DNA of 64,000 nt from Rubrivivax sp. (GTDB lineage Bacteria > Pseudomonadota > Gammaproteobacteria > Burkholderiales > Burkholderiaceae_C). The notes below the pieces were generated by a model. The model saw only the letters and a list, made by a program, of their open reading frames with translations. It was not told where the DNA came from and searched no databases. Positions 47,687-57,600 of this stretch are shown here, piece after piece. The stretch spans positions 62,001-126,000 of the forward strand of contig JADCGP010000009.1 in assembly GCA_020248915.1 (NCBI GenBank), read 5' to 3'. Positions within the stretch are counted from its first letter, which is position 1, and every line of letters starts with the position of its first letter. The position numbers and the translations under genes are program-made.

Positions 47687-49207
47687 ATGAAGATCGCACA
47701 CATCGGCGCCGCCGCGATGGCGTTCAGCGTCGTGGTCACGGCGGCGGCGCTGGGGCTGCTGTTCGTGCAGGACCAGCGAATCGGCGGCCTGGCCACGCTG
47801 CAGGCGGAGGGCCAGGCCAGGCTGGCCGCGCTGGTGGGCGTGCGCCAGGCCTGCGACGGGATGAAGGTGCGCGCGCTGTCGTGGACGCTGACGCGCCGCG
47901 CCGCGCAGCGCGGCCAGTACAACGAGGCCAAGCAGGCCTGCCTCGGCCGGATCGGGAGCCTGGCGCAGCGGGAGCCGGCGGCCGCTGCACTGAAGACCGA
48001 GCTCGAGCGCTTCGCGCAGCTGATGGAGGACGTGCAGTCCAACATGACCGACGAGAACCGCAACTCGGCCACCGCCACGTTCCAGCAGCAGGCCGACCCG
48101 CTGGCGCGCAAGCTCGACACCGGCTTCGACAGCCTGCAGGCGGCGGTGTCGGCGGCCACCGAGGAGGCCACGCGCAACCTGGTCGAGGGCTCGCGCCGCG
48201 CGGTGTACCTGGTGTCGGCCGCCTGCCTGCTCGCGCTCGGCCTGCTGGTGGCGGTGCTGGTGCTGGTGCGGCGCCGGGTGGTCGGGCCGCTGGTCCAGGC
48301 CAGCGCCACGGCGCGCGGGCTGGCCGAGGGCGACCTGACGCGCCCGATCCGCAGCACGCACGACGACGAGGTCGGCGACCTGCAGCGCTCGCTCGAGCAG
48401 ATGCGGCGCGCCTGGGTGGAAGCGCTCGGCCGGGTGCGCCAGACCACCGGCCACATCCAGGACGCGTCGGCCGGCATCGTCGACGGCAGCATCGCCCTGT
48501 CGGAACGCACCGACCAGGCGGCCCGCAACCTGCAGGCGACGGCGGCGTCGATGGAGCAGATCAACGCCACGGTGGTCGGCAGCGCGCAAAACGCCAGCCG
48601 CGCCAACGAAGTGGCCCAGGGCACGAGCCAGGCCGCGACGGAGGGCCGGCACGTGATGCTGCAGGCCGTGCGCAGCATGACCAACCTCGAGGCCGGCAGC
48701 CGGCGCATCGCCGAGATCACGGGGCTGATCGACGGCATCGCCTTCCAGACCAACCTGCTGGCGCTGAACGCCGCCGTGGAGGCCGCCCGGGCCGGCGACC
48801 AGGGCCGCGGCTTCGCCGTCGTGGCCTCCGAGGTGCGCACGCTCGCGCAGCGCGCCCAGGCCGCGGCCAGGGAGATCCGCGGCATCGTGAACGACAGCAC
48901 CGAGCATGTCGTCGAGGGGTCGCGCCTGGTCAACGACGCCGGCACGACGATGGAAGGCATCGTGCAGCAGATCGAACACCTGTCGGAGCTGATGCGCGAG
49001 ATCGCCTCCAGCACCGTGGAGCAGCGCTCGGGTGTCGGCTTCGTCAGCGACGCCGTCACTCAGCTCGACCGGATGACGCAGCACAACGCCGGCCTGGCCG
49101 CGCAGTCGGGCGAGGCAGCGTCGAGCCTGCGCGAGCAGGTGCAGGTGCTCGACCGCGTGGTGTCGGTGTTCAAGCTGCCTGTGGCCGGGGAGCCGGCGGC
49201 AGGCTGA
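47687..49207 (+). CDS. Methyl-accepting chemotaxis protein
   Basis: A 506-residue transmembrane chemoreceptor. An N-terminal membrane helix (about 6-28), a periplasmic four-helix-bundle-type sensor (about 30-180), a second helix (about 183-205), a HAMP domain (RRVVGPLVQASATARGLAEG to about 260), and the signalling domain whose hairpin tip reads GIAFQTNLLALNAAVEAARA with FAVVASEVRTLAQRA. Tar-type tip residues and short glutamine/glutamate methylation segments are visible. There is no C-terminal NWETF pentapeptide. The gene is probably co-transcribed with the DUF3365 heme protein, suggesting energy or redox taxis. Confidence 0.94.
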   Translation: MKIAHIGAAAMAFSVVVTAAALGLLFVQDQRIGGLATLQAEGQARLAALVGVRQACDGMKVRALSWTLTRRAAQRGQYNEAKQACLGRIGSLAQREPAAAALKTELERFAQLMEDVQSNMTDENRNSATATFQQQADPLARKLDTGFDSLQAAVSAATEEATRNLVEGSRRAVYLVSAACLLALGLLVAVLVLVRRRVVGPLVQASATARGLAEGDLTRPIRSTHDDEVGDLQRSLEQMRRAWVEALGRVRQTTGHIQDASAGIVDGSIALSERTDQAARNLQATAASMEQINATVVGSAQNASRANEVAQGTSQAATEGRHVMLQAVRSMTNLEAGSRRIAEITGLIDGIAFQTNLLALNAAVEAARAGDQGRGFAVVASEVRTLAQRAQAAAREIRGIVNDSTEHVVEGSRLVNDAGTTMEGIVQQIEHLSELMREIASSTVEQRSGVGFVSDAVTQLDRMTQHNAGLAAQSGEAASSLREQVQVLDRVVSVFKLPVAGEPAAG

Positions 49208-49330
49208 GCGGCCTGCGTCGGCGCCGCGTGGCGGCCGCCCCGCCGGCCGCGCGCGGCAGTTGCGCCGCGCGCCGCATCGCGGTCCACTGCAGCCGTCCGG
49301 CGCGCCGTGGCGGACCCTGGAGCAGCCTGC

Positions 49331-50107
49331 ATGACCGTATCCACCCACACCCCGGCGCCGCACGTGCGCTGCATCACCATCGAGCGGCCCGAGCGTCGCA
49401 ACGCCGTCGACTTGGCCACCGCGGCGGGGCTGGTCGCCGCGTTCGAGGCCTTCGACCGCGACGACGACGCCTTCGTGGCCGTGCTGAGCGGGCGCGGTGG
49501 CGCGTTCTGCGCCGGCGCCGACCTGCAGGCGCTGGCACAGGGCGAGGGCGGGCGCGAGCGCATCTCGGAAGACGGCCACGGCCCGATGGGGCCGACGCGG
49601 ATGCGCCTGGGCAAGCCCGTCATCGCCGCGATCGAGGGGCCGGCCGTGGCCGGCGGGCTGGAGCTGGCGATCTGGGCCGACCTGCGCGTGGCCGCGCGCG
49701 GCGCCGTGCTGGGCGTGTTCTGCCGCCGCTTCGGCGTGCCGCTGGTCGACCTGGGCACGGTGCGGCTACCGCGCCTGGTGGGGCACGGCCGCGCGATGGA
49801 CCTGATCCTCACCGGACGGGCCGTCGGGGCGGAGGAGGCGCTGCGCATCGGCCTGGTCGACCGCGTCGTCGACGACGGGCAGGCGCTGGAACACGCAGTG
49901 GCGCTGGCCTCGCAGCTGGCGGCGCTGCCGCAGCGCTGCCTGCGCAACGACCGCGCGTCGGCGATCGGCCAGTGGGACCTGGACACCGACGCCGCGATGC
50001 GCGCCGAGGTCCGCGGCGGTCTCGACACCCTCGCCTCCGGCGAGCCGCTCGCGGGGGCGCAGCGGTTTGCCGCCGGGGCCGGGCGGCACGGCGGGGCGGC
50101 GTCCTGA
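49331..50107 (+). CDS. Enoyl-CoA hydratase/isomerase (crotonase) family protein
   Basis: A 258-residue crotonase-fold protein. Family regions are TIERPERRNAVDLATAAGL, the oxyanion hole AVLSGRGGAFCAGADLQALA, IAAIEGPAVAGGLELAIWAD (about 105-125) with the second oxyanion glycine, RRFGVPLVDLGTVRLPRLVG, and the C-terminal AQRFAAGAGRHG. The position usually filled by the first catalytic glutamate is occupied in a variant context, so hydratase versus isomerase or hydrolase activity is uncertain. ATG 49331 chosen; the frame extends eight codons upstream. It is a single gene between the chemoreceptor and a pseudogene. Confidence 0.9.
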   Translation: MTVSTHTPAPHVRCITIERPERRNAVDLATAAGLVAAFEAFDRDDDAFVAVLSGRGGAFCAGADLQALAQGEGGRERISEDGHGPMGPTRMRLGKPVIAAIEGPAVAGGLELAIWADLRVAARGAVLGVFCRRFGVPLVDLGTVRLPRLVGHGRAMDLILTGRAVGAEEALRIGLVDRVVDDGQALEHAVALASQLAALPQRCLRNDRASAIGQWDLDTDAAMRAEVRGGLDTLASGEPLAGAQRFAAGAGRHGGAAS

Positions 50108-50199
50108 GGGGTCGTGTGCGGCTGGGGCCGTGCGCTGAAGGACGCCTTGCCCGAGTGCCGTGTGCTGATCGGTCTGGAGCCCGCGGTGCGGGTGGCGCC

Positions 50200-50821
50200 G
50201 ATGTCCGCTGCAACCCCGCCACCGAGCGGCGCCAGCCGACGACGATCGACACGCCCCCAGCCCTTCGGTCCGGCCTGCTGCTGCTGGCGCTGTGCGCCTG
50301 CATGGCGGCCCAGGCCCGCCTCGTCGAGCAGGTCATCCAGGTGCCGGTGAAGGTGACCGACGCCTACGGCAAGGTGATCGAGCAGGCGATCGTCGTCAGC
50401 CTGTACCACGAGAGCACGACGCCGGCGCCGCGGCCGATCGCGCTCGTCAACCACGGCCGCGCGGCCGAGGCCGACAAGCGCGCGTCGATGGGCCGGGCCA
50501 CGTCGATCACCAACGCGCGCTGGCTGGCCGGCATGGGCTTCCTCGTGGTCGTGCCCACGCGGCTCGGCTACGGCGTGACGGGCGGCGAGGACGTGGAGGA
50601 CTCCGGGCCCTGCGAGTGCTAGCGCCACCCGCCGGGCTGCGAGGCCGCGGCCGCGCAGACGCTGCAGGTGCTCGAGGCCGTGCGCCAGCGGCCCGACGTG
50701 GTGCCCGACCGCACGCTGGTGCTGGGCCAGTCCTTCGGCGGCACGGCCGCCGTCGCGGTGGCCGGCGGCGCTGCAGTTCCTGCGCGCCAACGGCTACCCG
50801 GACCTGGCTCCCAGGGAGTAG
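50200..50821 (+). pseudogene. Broken alpha/beta hydrolase (secreted dienelactone-hydrolase-like)
   Basis: Reading one frame, a signal-peptide-like segment (RSGLLLLALCACMAAQARLV) leads to mature sequence (VIQVPVKVTDAYGKVIEQAI, ARWLAGMGFLVVVPTRLGYG) that stops at TAG 50620-50622. Beyond it the same frame continues with homologous sequence to the nucleophile elbow LVLGQSFGGTAAVAVA (about 50715-50763), then the frame changes and only the C-terminal end ALQFLRANGYPDLAPRE remains, stopping at 50821. Roughly 80 codons between elbow and end are deleted. No good start codon precedes the signal peptide. Nonsense mutation, deletion and frameshift together make it a pseudogene. Confidence 0.75.
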
Positions 50822-50886
50822 CGCGCGGGCGGCGCGCGCGGACCGCTCCGGGAGCGAGAGGCCGCGACGGATGGCCGCTTGCCCTG

Positions 50887-52629
50887 TCAGGTGCCGCAGA
50901 ACGTGCGGTAGCAGGCGGTGACCTCGGCCGGCGCGGGCTGGGCGTAGCGCGCGAGCGCGGGGTCGTCGTCGAACGGGCGGCCGACTGCGGCGAGCAGCGC
51001 CTCGAAGGGCGCCAGGTCGCCGTGGTCGGAGGCGGCGGCGAGCGCCTCCTCGACGAGGTGGTTGCGCGGCACGATGCGCGGGTTGACGGCGCGCATCCGC
51101 GCCGCGCGCGCGGCGGCGCGCTCCGGTGTCGCGGGGCCGCCGTCGTCCTTCGCGCAGCGCGCCTGCCAGCGCGCGAGCCAGGCGGCCAGGGCGGCCGGGT
51201 CGGCGAACAGCGTGGACAGGGGTGCAGCGGGTGCGGCAGAGGGCGCCGAGCCGCCCGGCGCCCCGGCCGCGGCGGCAGCCGGAGCAGCCGCCGCATCGGA
51301 CAGCGCGCGCCAGGCCTGCGTGAAGTCCACGCGCTGCGCCTGCAGCAGCGCGAGCCAGTCGTCGGCCAGCGCGGCGTCCTCGTCGTCGAGCGTGTCGTCG
51401 AACGTGGCGTCGTCGCGCTGCAGCCCGAGCTTGCGGCGCTGTCCGGCGAGCAGATGCGCCCGGTAGCGCGCGGGGAAGGTGTCCAGCACCGCGGTCACCG
51501 GGGCCACGCCGTCGTGCGGGTCGTCGGCCACCAGCGGCAGCAGCGCCTCGGCCAGCCGCGCCAGGTTCCACAGCAGGATCGGCGGCTGGTTGCCGAAGGC
51601 GTAGCGGCCGCCATGGTCGATCGAGCTGAACACGGCCTGCGGGTCGTAGGCCTCCAGGAAGGCGCAGGGGCCGTAGTCGATGGTCTCGCCGGAGATCGTG
51701 GTGTTGTCGGTGTTCATCACGCCGTGCAGGAAGCCCACGCCCATCCAGCGCGCCACCAGCGCGGCCTGCCGCTCCAGCACCGCGCCGAGGAAGGCGAGGT
51801 GGCGCTCGCGCGCGTCGGCCACGGCCTGCAGCGCGGGGTCGTGGCGCGCGATCGCGTAGGCCGCCACGCGCGCCAGGCGCTCGCGGTCGCCGCGCGCGGC
51901 GAAGAACTGGAACGTGCCCACGCGCAGGTGGCTGTCGGCCACGCGCGTGAGCACCGCGCCGGGCAGCATCCGGTCGCGCAGCACCGGCTCGCCGGTGGCC
52001 GTCACCGCGAGCGCCCGCGTGGTGGGGATGCCGAGGGCGTGCATCGCCTCGCCGAGCAGCGCCTCGCGCAGCATCGGCCCGACGGCGGCCTTGCCGTCGC
52101 CGCCGCGCGAGAACGGCGTGCGGCCGCTGCCCTTGAAGGCGATGTCGCGCCGGCGCCCGGCGCGGTCGACCTGCTCGCCCAGCAGCAGCGCGCGGCCGTC
52201 GCCCAGCTGCGGCGAGAAGCCGCCGAACTGGTGGCCGGCGTAGGCCTGCGCGACCGGCTCGCAGCCCTCGGGCAGCCGGTTGCCGGCGAACAGCTCGGCG
52301 CCGGCCTCGCCGCCCAGCGGGTCGGCGTCCAGCCCGAGCTCCGCGGCCAGCGCCCGGTTGAGGAACAGCAGCCTGGGCGCGGGCGCGCGGTCGGGCCGGC
52401 CGGGCACGCTGCAGCCCGGCAGCTCGCGGGCGTACGTGTGCTCCAGGCGCAGGCCGGCCCAGGGCGGCGGTGTGGCGCCGGGGGGCTGGGATGGCGTTGC
52501 GGCGGGGGCGGCTGCGGGAGCGCCGGGGGCGGCAGCTGCGGCGGGCGGTGCGGACGGCAGGGCGGACGGCAGGGCGGACGGCAGGGCGGACGGCAGGGCG
52601 GACGGCAGGGCGGACGGCAGGGCGGACAT
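50887..52629 (-). CDS. selO: SelO/YdiU family protein adenylyltransferase
   Basis: A 580-residue pseudokinase-fold enzyme that transfers AMP to protein hydroxyls (AMPylation). Recognisable parts are YAGHQFGGFSPQLGDGRALL (about 128-147), FKGSGRTPFSRGGDGKAAVG, the region MGVGFLHGVMNTDNTTISGE that contains the metal-binding residues, IDYGPCAFLEAY, and the conserved C-terminal CYRTFCGT with its redox cysteine. ATG 52629 makes an N-terminal extension of about 60 residues containing seven SALP repeats and alanine/proline runs, absent from usual SelO proteins. A later start is possible but no good candidate was found. It is followed on the same strand, upstream, by the TerB-like gene. Confidence 0.9.
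   Translation of the reverse strand: MSALPSALPSALPSALPSALPSALPSAPPAAAAAPGAPAAAPAATPSQPPGATPPPWAGLRLEHTYARELPGCSVPGRPDRAPAPRLLFLNRALAAELGLDADPLGGEAGAELFAGNRLPEGCEPVAQAYAGHQFGGFSPQLGDGRALLLGEQVDRAGRRRDIAFKGSGRTPFSRGGDGKAAVGPMLREALLGEAMHALGIPTTRALAVTATGEPVLRDRMLPGAVLTRVADSHLRVGTFQFFAARGDRERLARVAAYAIARHDPALQAVADARERHLAFLGAVLERQAALVARWMGVGFLHGVMNTDNTTISGETIDYGPCAFLEAYDPQAVFSSIDHGGRYAFGNQPPILLWNLARLAEALLPLVADDPHDGVAPVTAVLDTFPARYRAHLLAGQRRKLGLQRDDATFDDTLDDEDAALADDWLALLQAQRVDFTQAWRALSDAAAAPAAAAAGAPGGSAPSAAPAAPLSTLFADPAALAAWLARWQARCAKDDGGPATPERAAARAARMRAVNPRIVPRNHLVEEALAAASDHGDLAPFEALLAAVGRPFDDDPALARYAQPAPAEVTACYRTFCGT
52549..52626. repeat. 12-bp tandem repeat in the selO 5' end
   Basis: The unit GGCGGACGGCAG is repeated about six and a half times without change except in the first copy. 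Read on the minus strand it encodes Ser-Ala-Leu-Pro repeats just after the initiator methionine. As 12 bp is four codons, copy-number change keeps the frame. Confidence 0.9.
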
Positions 52630-52786
52630 CGTGGGCCGCAGTGTGCACGCGTTCCGGATGGCGGCAGCGTCGAGGGGAAGCGGCCCTGTCCTTGCGGGAG
52701 AACCGCCCGGAAGACCGGCCGGGCGGGGTGGAGGCAGCGCGGGGCAGGGCAGGTCAGGGCAGGGGCCGCCCCGCGCGACCGGGCCC

Positions 52787-53251
52787 TCAGCCGCCTGCGG
52801 CCTGCTGCGCCCGCATCCGCGCGTGCACGTAGGCGCCCTGCGGCACGTGCAGCAGGTCGGCGATGCGCCACAGCACGTGGCGCTCGTGCGCGGCCAGGTG
52901 GCCGTCGGCGTACGCCACGCGCCACATGTGCTCGAGCATCGCCAGCTTCTGCGGCATGTCAAAGCGCTCGTTGATGTGCGCCGTGAAGGTGTAGAGGTCG
53001 GTGGCGCGGGCGGCCTCCTCGCGCGCAAGCTCGGTCAGCCGCGCGGCCTCGTCGTCGTCGAGGGCGAAGCGCTCGCGCAGCGCGGCCCGCACCGCCTCGC
53101 GCTCGCCGTCGTGGAAGGTGGCGTCGGCGCGCATCACCTCCACCAGCATCACCGCGGTGGCCAGCTGCAGCAGATGCTCGGACTCGCGCGCGGGCGCGCC
53201 GGGCGCGGGCGGGGCGAGGCGGTCGAGCAGGTCCTTCAGCGTGCGCAGCAT
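52787..53251 (-). CDS. TerB-family (tellurite-resistance-like) protein
   Basis: A 154-residue all-helical TerB-fold protein. The pattern LATAVMLVEVMRADATFHDG (conserved acidic D-x-x-x-x-x-E metal site), EREAVRAALRERFAL, and HMWRVAYADGHLAAHERHVL is typical of the TerB/DjlA-N group. ATG 53251 begins MLRTLKDLL. TerB-like proteins bind metal and are linked to stress responses, but their exact role is unclear; no other ter gene is present. It is upstream of selO on the same strand with a 157-bp gap. Confidence 0.9.
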   Translation of the reverse strand: MLRTLKDLLDRLAPPAPGAPARESEHLLQLATAVMLVEVMRADATFHDGEREAVRAALRERFALDDDEAARLTELAREEAARATDLYTFTAHINERFDMPQKLAMLEHMWRVAYADGHLAAHERHVLWRIADLLHVPQGAYVHARMRAQQAAGG

Positions 53252-53319
53252 CGGTCGATCATGGCATGCGGTGACGGGGCGCCGGGTGGCCGGGTGCGAT
53301 GGGTCGTGCCCGGCTGCGC

Positions 53320-54639
53320 TCAGCCGCGCTCGAGAAGCAGCAGCAGGCCGCCGATGGGGCGCTGCTGGTCGTGGCGCAGCGTCGCGCGCTCGACGCCGCG
53401 CTCGACGAAGCCGCAGGACGCGGCCAGCGTGCGCAGCGACTGCAGGCCATGCGCGTAGCGCGAACTCGTCCGCAGCTGCAGCGCCTGGCCGGCGTCGGCC
53501 TCCTCCACCGAGAACAGGAAGCGCCCGCCCGGTGCCAGCACGCGGGCGGCGCCGGCGAACACCTCGTCCAGCGCGCCGACGTAGACGAAGACGTCGGCCG
53601 CCACCAGCAGGTCGTGCCGCTCGGGGGTGACGCGCAGGTGCTCGGCCACGTCGCCGTGGTGCAGGTGGCGATAGCGGCCGAGCGCACGCGCGCGCTCGAG
53701 CATCGCGGCCGACAGGTCCACGCCGTCCAGCGTGGCGTCCGGGGTGCGCAGCGCGTCGAGCAGCGGCGCCATCAGCCCGGTGCCGCAGCCCAGGTCCAGC
53801 ACCGCGCCGTAGCGGCGGCCGTCGGCGGCGAGCAGGGCCGCCAGCAGCTGCGGCGTGCGGTAGCCGAGCCGCCCCACCAGATGGTCGTCGAACTCGGCCG
53901 CGTAGCTGTCGAACAGGCCCTCGACGTAGGCGCGCGGCGCGGCCTGCGGCGCCGCGTCGCCGGTGACCGAGGCGAGGAAGTAGCGGTTCAGCTCGACGTC
54001 GCCGCCGTGCGCGAGCGCCTGGCGGAAGCACTCGGCCGCATCGGCGTGACGTCCCATGTCCTTCAGGATGCCGCCGCGCTGCGTCCAGGCCGGCGCGGCG
54101 TCGGGGTGCGCGGCGAGCAGCCGCTCGTACTCGGCCAGCGCCTCCTTCGGACGGCCTGCGGCCTGCAGCGCCTGCCCGCGCAGGAAGAGCACCTCGGCGT
54201 CGCCGGGCCGCGCCGCCTGCAGCGCGTCGAGCGCCGCCAGCGCCTCGTCGTAGCGGCCGAGCGCGCCGAGCGCCAGCGCGCGCTGGTGCAGCGCGGCGGG
54301 CTGCCCGGGGGCGAGCGCGATCGTGCGGTCCAGGCTCGCCAGCGCCTCGTCGTGGCGGCCCAGCGCGGCCAGCGCGGTGGCGTGGTGGCCCCAGGCCTGC
54401 GCGTCGGCGGGCTGCTGGCGCAGCAGTTCGTCCAGCAACGGCAGCGCGTCGGCGGGCCGGCCCAGGCGCAGCCGCACGGCGGCCAGGTTCAGCAGAGTCG
54501 ACGGCCGGCCCGGCAGCAGCGCGAGGGCGGCCTCGAGGTGCGGCTCGGCATCCGCCCAGCGGCCGGCCTCGATGGCCGCGAGGCCCTGCAGGAAGCGTTG
54601 CCGCGCGGACTCGAAGGCGTCGGGCGGGATGGCGGACAT
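53320..54639 (-). CDS. TPR-repeat protein with C-terminal SAM-dependent methyltransferase domain
   Basis: A 439-residue two-part protein. Residues about 10-235 comprise six tetratricopeptide repeats (for example LNLAAVRLRLGRPADALPLL, AWGHHATALAALGRHDEALA). The second half is a class I methyltransferase: motif I VLDLGCGTGLMAPLLDAL (about 290-307), GVDLSAAMLERAR, then DLLVAADVFVYVGALDEVF. ATG 54639 (MSAIPPDAF) was chosen over the longer frame because the extra 16 residues are antisense-like proline runs. Proteins with this layout are often described as predicted methyltransferases with TPR; the substrate is unknown. Confidence 0.9.
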   Translation of the reverse strand: MSAIPPDAFESARQRFLQGLAAIEAGRWADAEPHLEAALALLPGRPSTLLNLAAVRLRLGRPADALPLLDELLRQQPADAQAWGHHATALAALGRHDEALASLDRTIALAPGQPAALHQRALALGALGRYDEALAALDALQAARPGDAEVLFLRGQALQAAGRPKEALAEYERLLAAHPDAAPAWTQRGGILKDMGRHADAAECFRQALAHGGDVELNRYFLASVTGDAAPQAAPRAYVEGLFDSYAAEFDDHLVGRLGYRTPQLLAALLAADGRRYGAVLDLGCGTGLMAPLLDALRTPDATLDGVDLSAAMLERARALGRYRHLHHGDVAEHLRVTPERHDLLVAADVFVYVGALDEVFAGAARVLAPGGRFLFSVEEADAGQALQLRTSSRYAHGLQSLRTLAASCGFVERGVERATLRHDQQRPIGGLLLLLERG

Positions 54640-54643
54640 CCGG

Positions 54644-57600
54644 TCACTGTACGCGGGCGGCGGCGGCGGGGGCGAGCTCCAGCCCAACCACCACGCTGCC
54701 GGCAGCGGCTTCGGCCTGGCCGCTGCCGCCTGCGCGCACGCGGGCCGGGTCGAGGCCGGCGGCGCGCAGCGCCTCGGTCATGGCGGCGCGCCGCGCCTCG
54801 CCCAGGGCCGCGAGCGCGGCGTCGTCGACCGGCTCGGCCTGCAGCAGCCGCTGCCACAGCGTCTCGGCCGGCACTGCGGGCGGCACGGGCGCCGCCGGCG
54901 CCGCGGCCGTCGCCGCTGGCGTGCCGGCCACCGTCGCGGCGGGCGCCGCCGCGGGCTGGGCCTGCGCGCGCACTTGAGCCAGCGCCGGCGCACCGAAGCG
55001 CTGCACGAAGCGCTGCTCGAGCGCTGCCTGCGTGGCCGGCAGCTGCAGCGCCAGCGGACCCGGGTCGCCGTCGGGGCCCAGGGTGCGGCCCTCCAGCGCG
55101 GCCAGCGCGCGGCGCAGCTGCAGCTCGCGCAGCGCCTCGCGGTCGGCCGCCGCGGTGGCCGCGGGCAGCTGCAGCGCGAGGCCCGGCCGCTGCGCCAGCG
55201 TGGTCGCCAGGCGCCCGAGCTTCTCGCGCTCGGGCGGCAGCAGGGCCGCGCGCCCGGCGTCGAAGGAAATGCGGCCGATGCCGTCGGCCAGCGCCTCGTT
55301 GCCGCCCAGCAGCGCGCCGAGGGCGCGGAACGGGGCCGTGACCACGCGCGTCAGCACGTTGACGATCACCTTCCACACCAGCGCGCCGTAGCTGAACTGC
55401 GGGTCGTCCAGGCTGCCGCTCACCGGCAGGCCGAGGTCGATGCGGCCGTCGGCGTCCTGCAGCAGCGCGACGGCCAGGTCCAGCGGCAGCGAGGTGGCCG
55501 AGGGGCTGTCGACGCGCTCGCCGAGCACGAGCCGCTCCATGACGACGCGGTTGTCGCCCTGCAGCCGGCGCTCGCGCAGCTTGTAGTCGAGGTCGAGCGA
55601 CAGCCGGCCCGAGGCGATGCGGCGCCCGGCGAAGGTGGCGGTGTACGGCGTGAGCGTCGTCATCTCCACGTTGCGGAAGGTGACCTGCACGTCGCTGAAG
55701 GCGGCGGGCGCCAGCGGCTGCAGGCTGCCGCGCGCCCGGGCCAGCCCGTCGGGCGCCACGCGTCCGGTCAGCTCGACCTGCGCCGGCGCTGCGCCGGCGC
55801 CGCTGTCGAGCCCCGCGATCTCGCCGTTGAGCTGCTCGATGCGCGCGGCGAAGGGCAGGGCCAGCGACAGGTCGGCGAAGTCGAGCCGGGCATCGACCAG
55901 GCGCAGCCGGTCGAGCACGATGCGCGGCAGCGGGTTCGCGTCGGCGGGTGCCGGGGCGCGGGCTGCCGCCGCGGCGCTGGTGGTCGGGGCCGGCGTGGCT
56001 GACGGGGCAGGCGCGGCAGGCGCGGCAGACCGAGCCGACGGTGCGGGCGGGGCAGGTGCGGCGGTGGAAGCCGCTGCTGCTGCCGCCGCGGCCGTGCCCG
56101 CCGCCGGCCCGCGGCCGAGCTGCGCCAGGTTGATGCGGCGCTCGCGGTCGATGATCAATTCCGCCGCCAGCCCGTCGAGCTGCAGGTTGCCCAGGTCGAT
56201 CCTTGCCGGCGTCAGCGCGAGCCGCGGGGCGTCGAGCCGTGCCAGCTGCAGGAAGGGCTCGTCGCGGCCGGCAATTTCGATGCGCAGGCCGGACAGCCCG
56301 GCGCTGCCGGCGTAGGACCAGTCGCTGCCCTGCCATCGCAACCGACCGGCAGTGCGCGCCTCGCCGCGGGCCAGGCGCAGCACCGTCAGGGCCTCGAGGT
56401 AGGGCTGCGCGGCGGCGAGGGCCAGGCCGTCGACGCGCAGTTGCAGCTCGGCGCGCGGGGTTGCGGCGGCACCGGCCTGCGGCGTGACGCTGCCCTGCAG
56501 CGCGACGCGCCCGCCGCTGGCCACCCGTGCCCCGGCGCGCACCGCCACCGGCCGGCGCAGGTCGGTGCCGAGGTCGCGCAGCTCGAGCTGCAGGTCGACC
56601 AGGCCCAGACGTGCCGCCGGTGCGACGGAGGCATCGGTCCACGCGGTCTGCCAGCCCTCCAGCTGCAGCGCCTGCAGGTCCAGCTGCCAGGGCGCTGCCG
56701 CCGGCGGGGTGGCCGCTGCTGTCGCCCTGGCCGCCACCTTCGGTGCGGCCTTCGGTGCTGCCGCTGCTGCCCCAGTGCTTGCCTTCGAGTCCGGTGCCTG
56801 CGCAGCCGCGGCCTTAGGCGCAAACGCGCGTGCCAGCGCCAGGCCGCCGTCGCGCTCGCGCGCCAGCGCCAGGCGGCCGCCCCGCAACTGCAGGCGCGCC
56901 GCCCCGGCGCGGCGCGACGCGAGGTCGAGCGTGCCGCCCGCGAGCTGCAGCGCATCGAGCGCGAGCCACGGGGCTGCGCCGCCGCTGGCGAGCTCGAGCC
57001 CGTCGAGCTGCAGGCCGAGGTCGCGCAACGCGAGGGCCGGGGCGGCGTCGCCCAGGCGCGCCGAGGCGCCGAGCGTCAGCGCAGCGCCCGCGCTGCGCAC
57101 CCGAAGCGGCTGCGCCCACGCACGGTCTTCGAAGTCGAGCGCGACCCGCTCCACGGCGAGGCGCTCGAGCTTCAGCGCCCAGGCCTTCGCAGGCGCGGCG
57201 GAAGGCGCGGCGGCAGGCGCGGCGGCCGGCAAGGCCGGGCCTGGCGATGCCGTCGCCGCGGATGGCGACGCCACGGATGGCGACGCAGCGGATGAAACCA
57301 CAGCGGGTAGTGCGACAGCGGGTAGTGCGACAGCGGGTAGTGCGACAGCGGGTAGTGCGACAGCGGGTGGTGCGACAGCGGGTGGTGCGACAGCGGGTGG
57401 TGCCGAAGCAGGCGACGACACCCTCGGCGCTGCCGCAGACGGCAACGTTGCCGTCGGCGTTGCCGCCGCCGGCTCGGCGCGGGCCGGCGGCAGCCAGTCG
57501 AGCAGGTCGATGCGGCCCTGCCCGTCGCGCGCGGCCTGCACGCGCCCGCCCTCGATGCGCAGCGTCGCGAAGGCGAGCTCGCGACGCTGGCCGTCGATGC

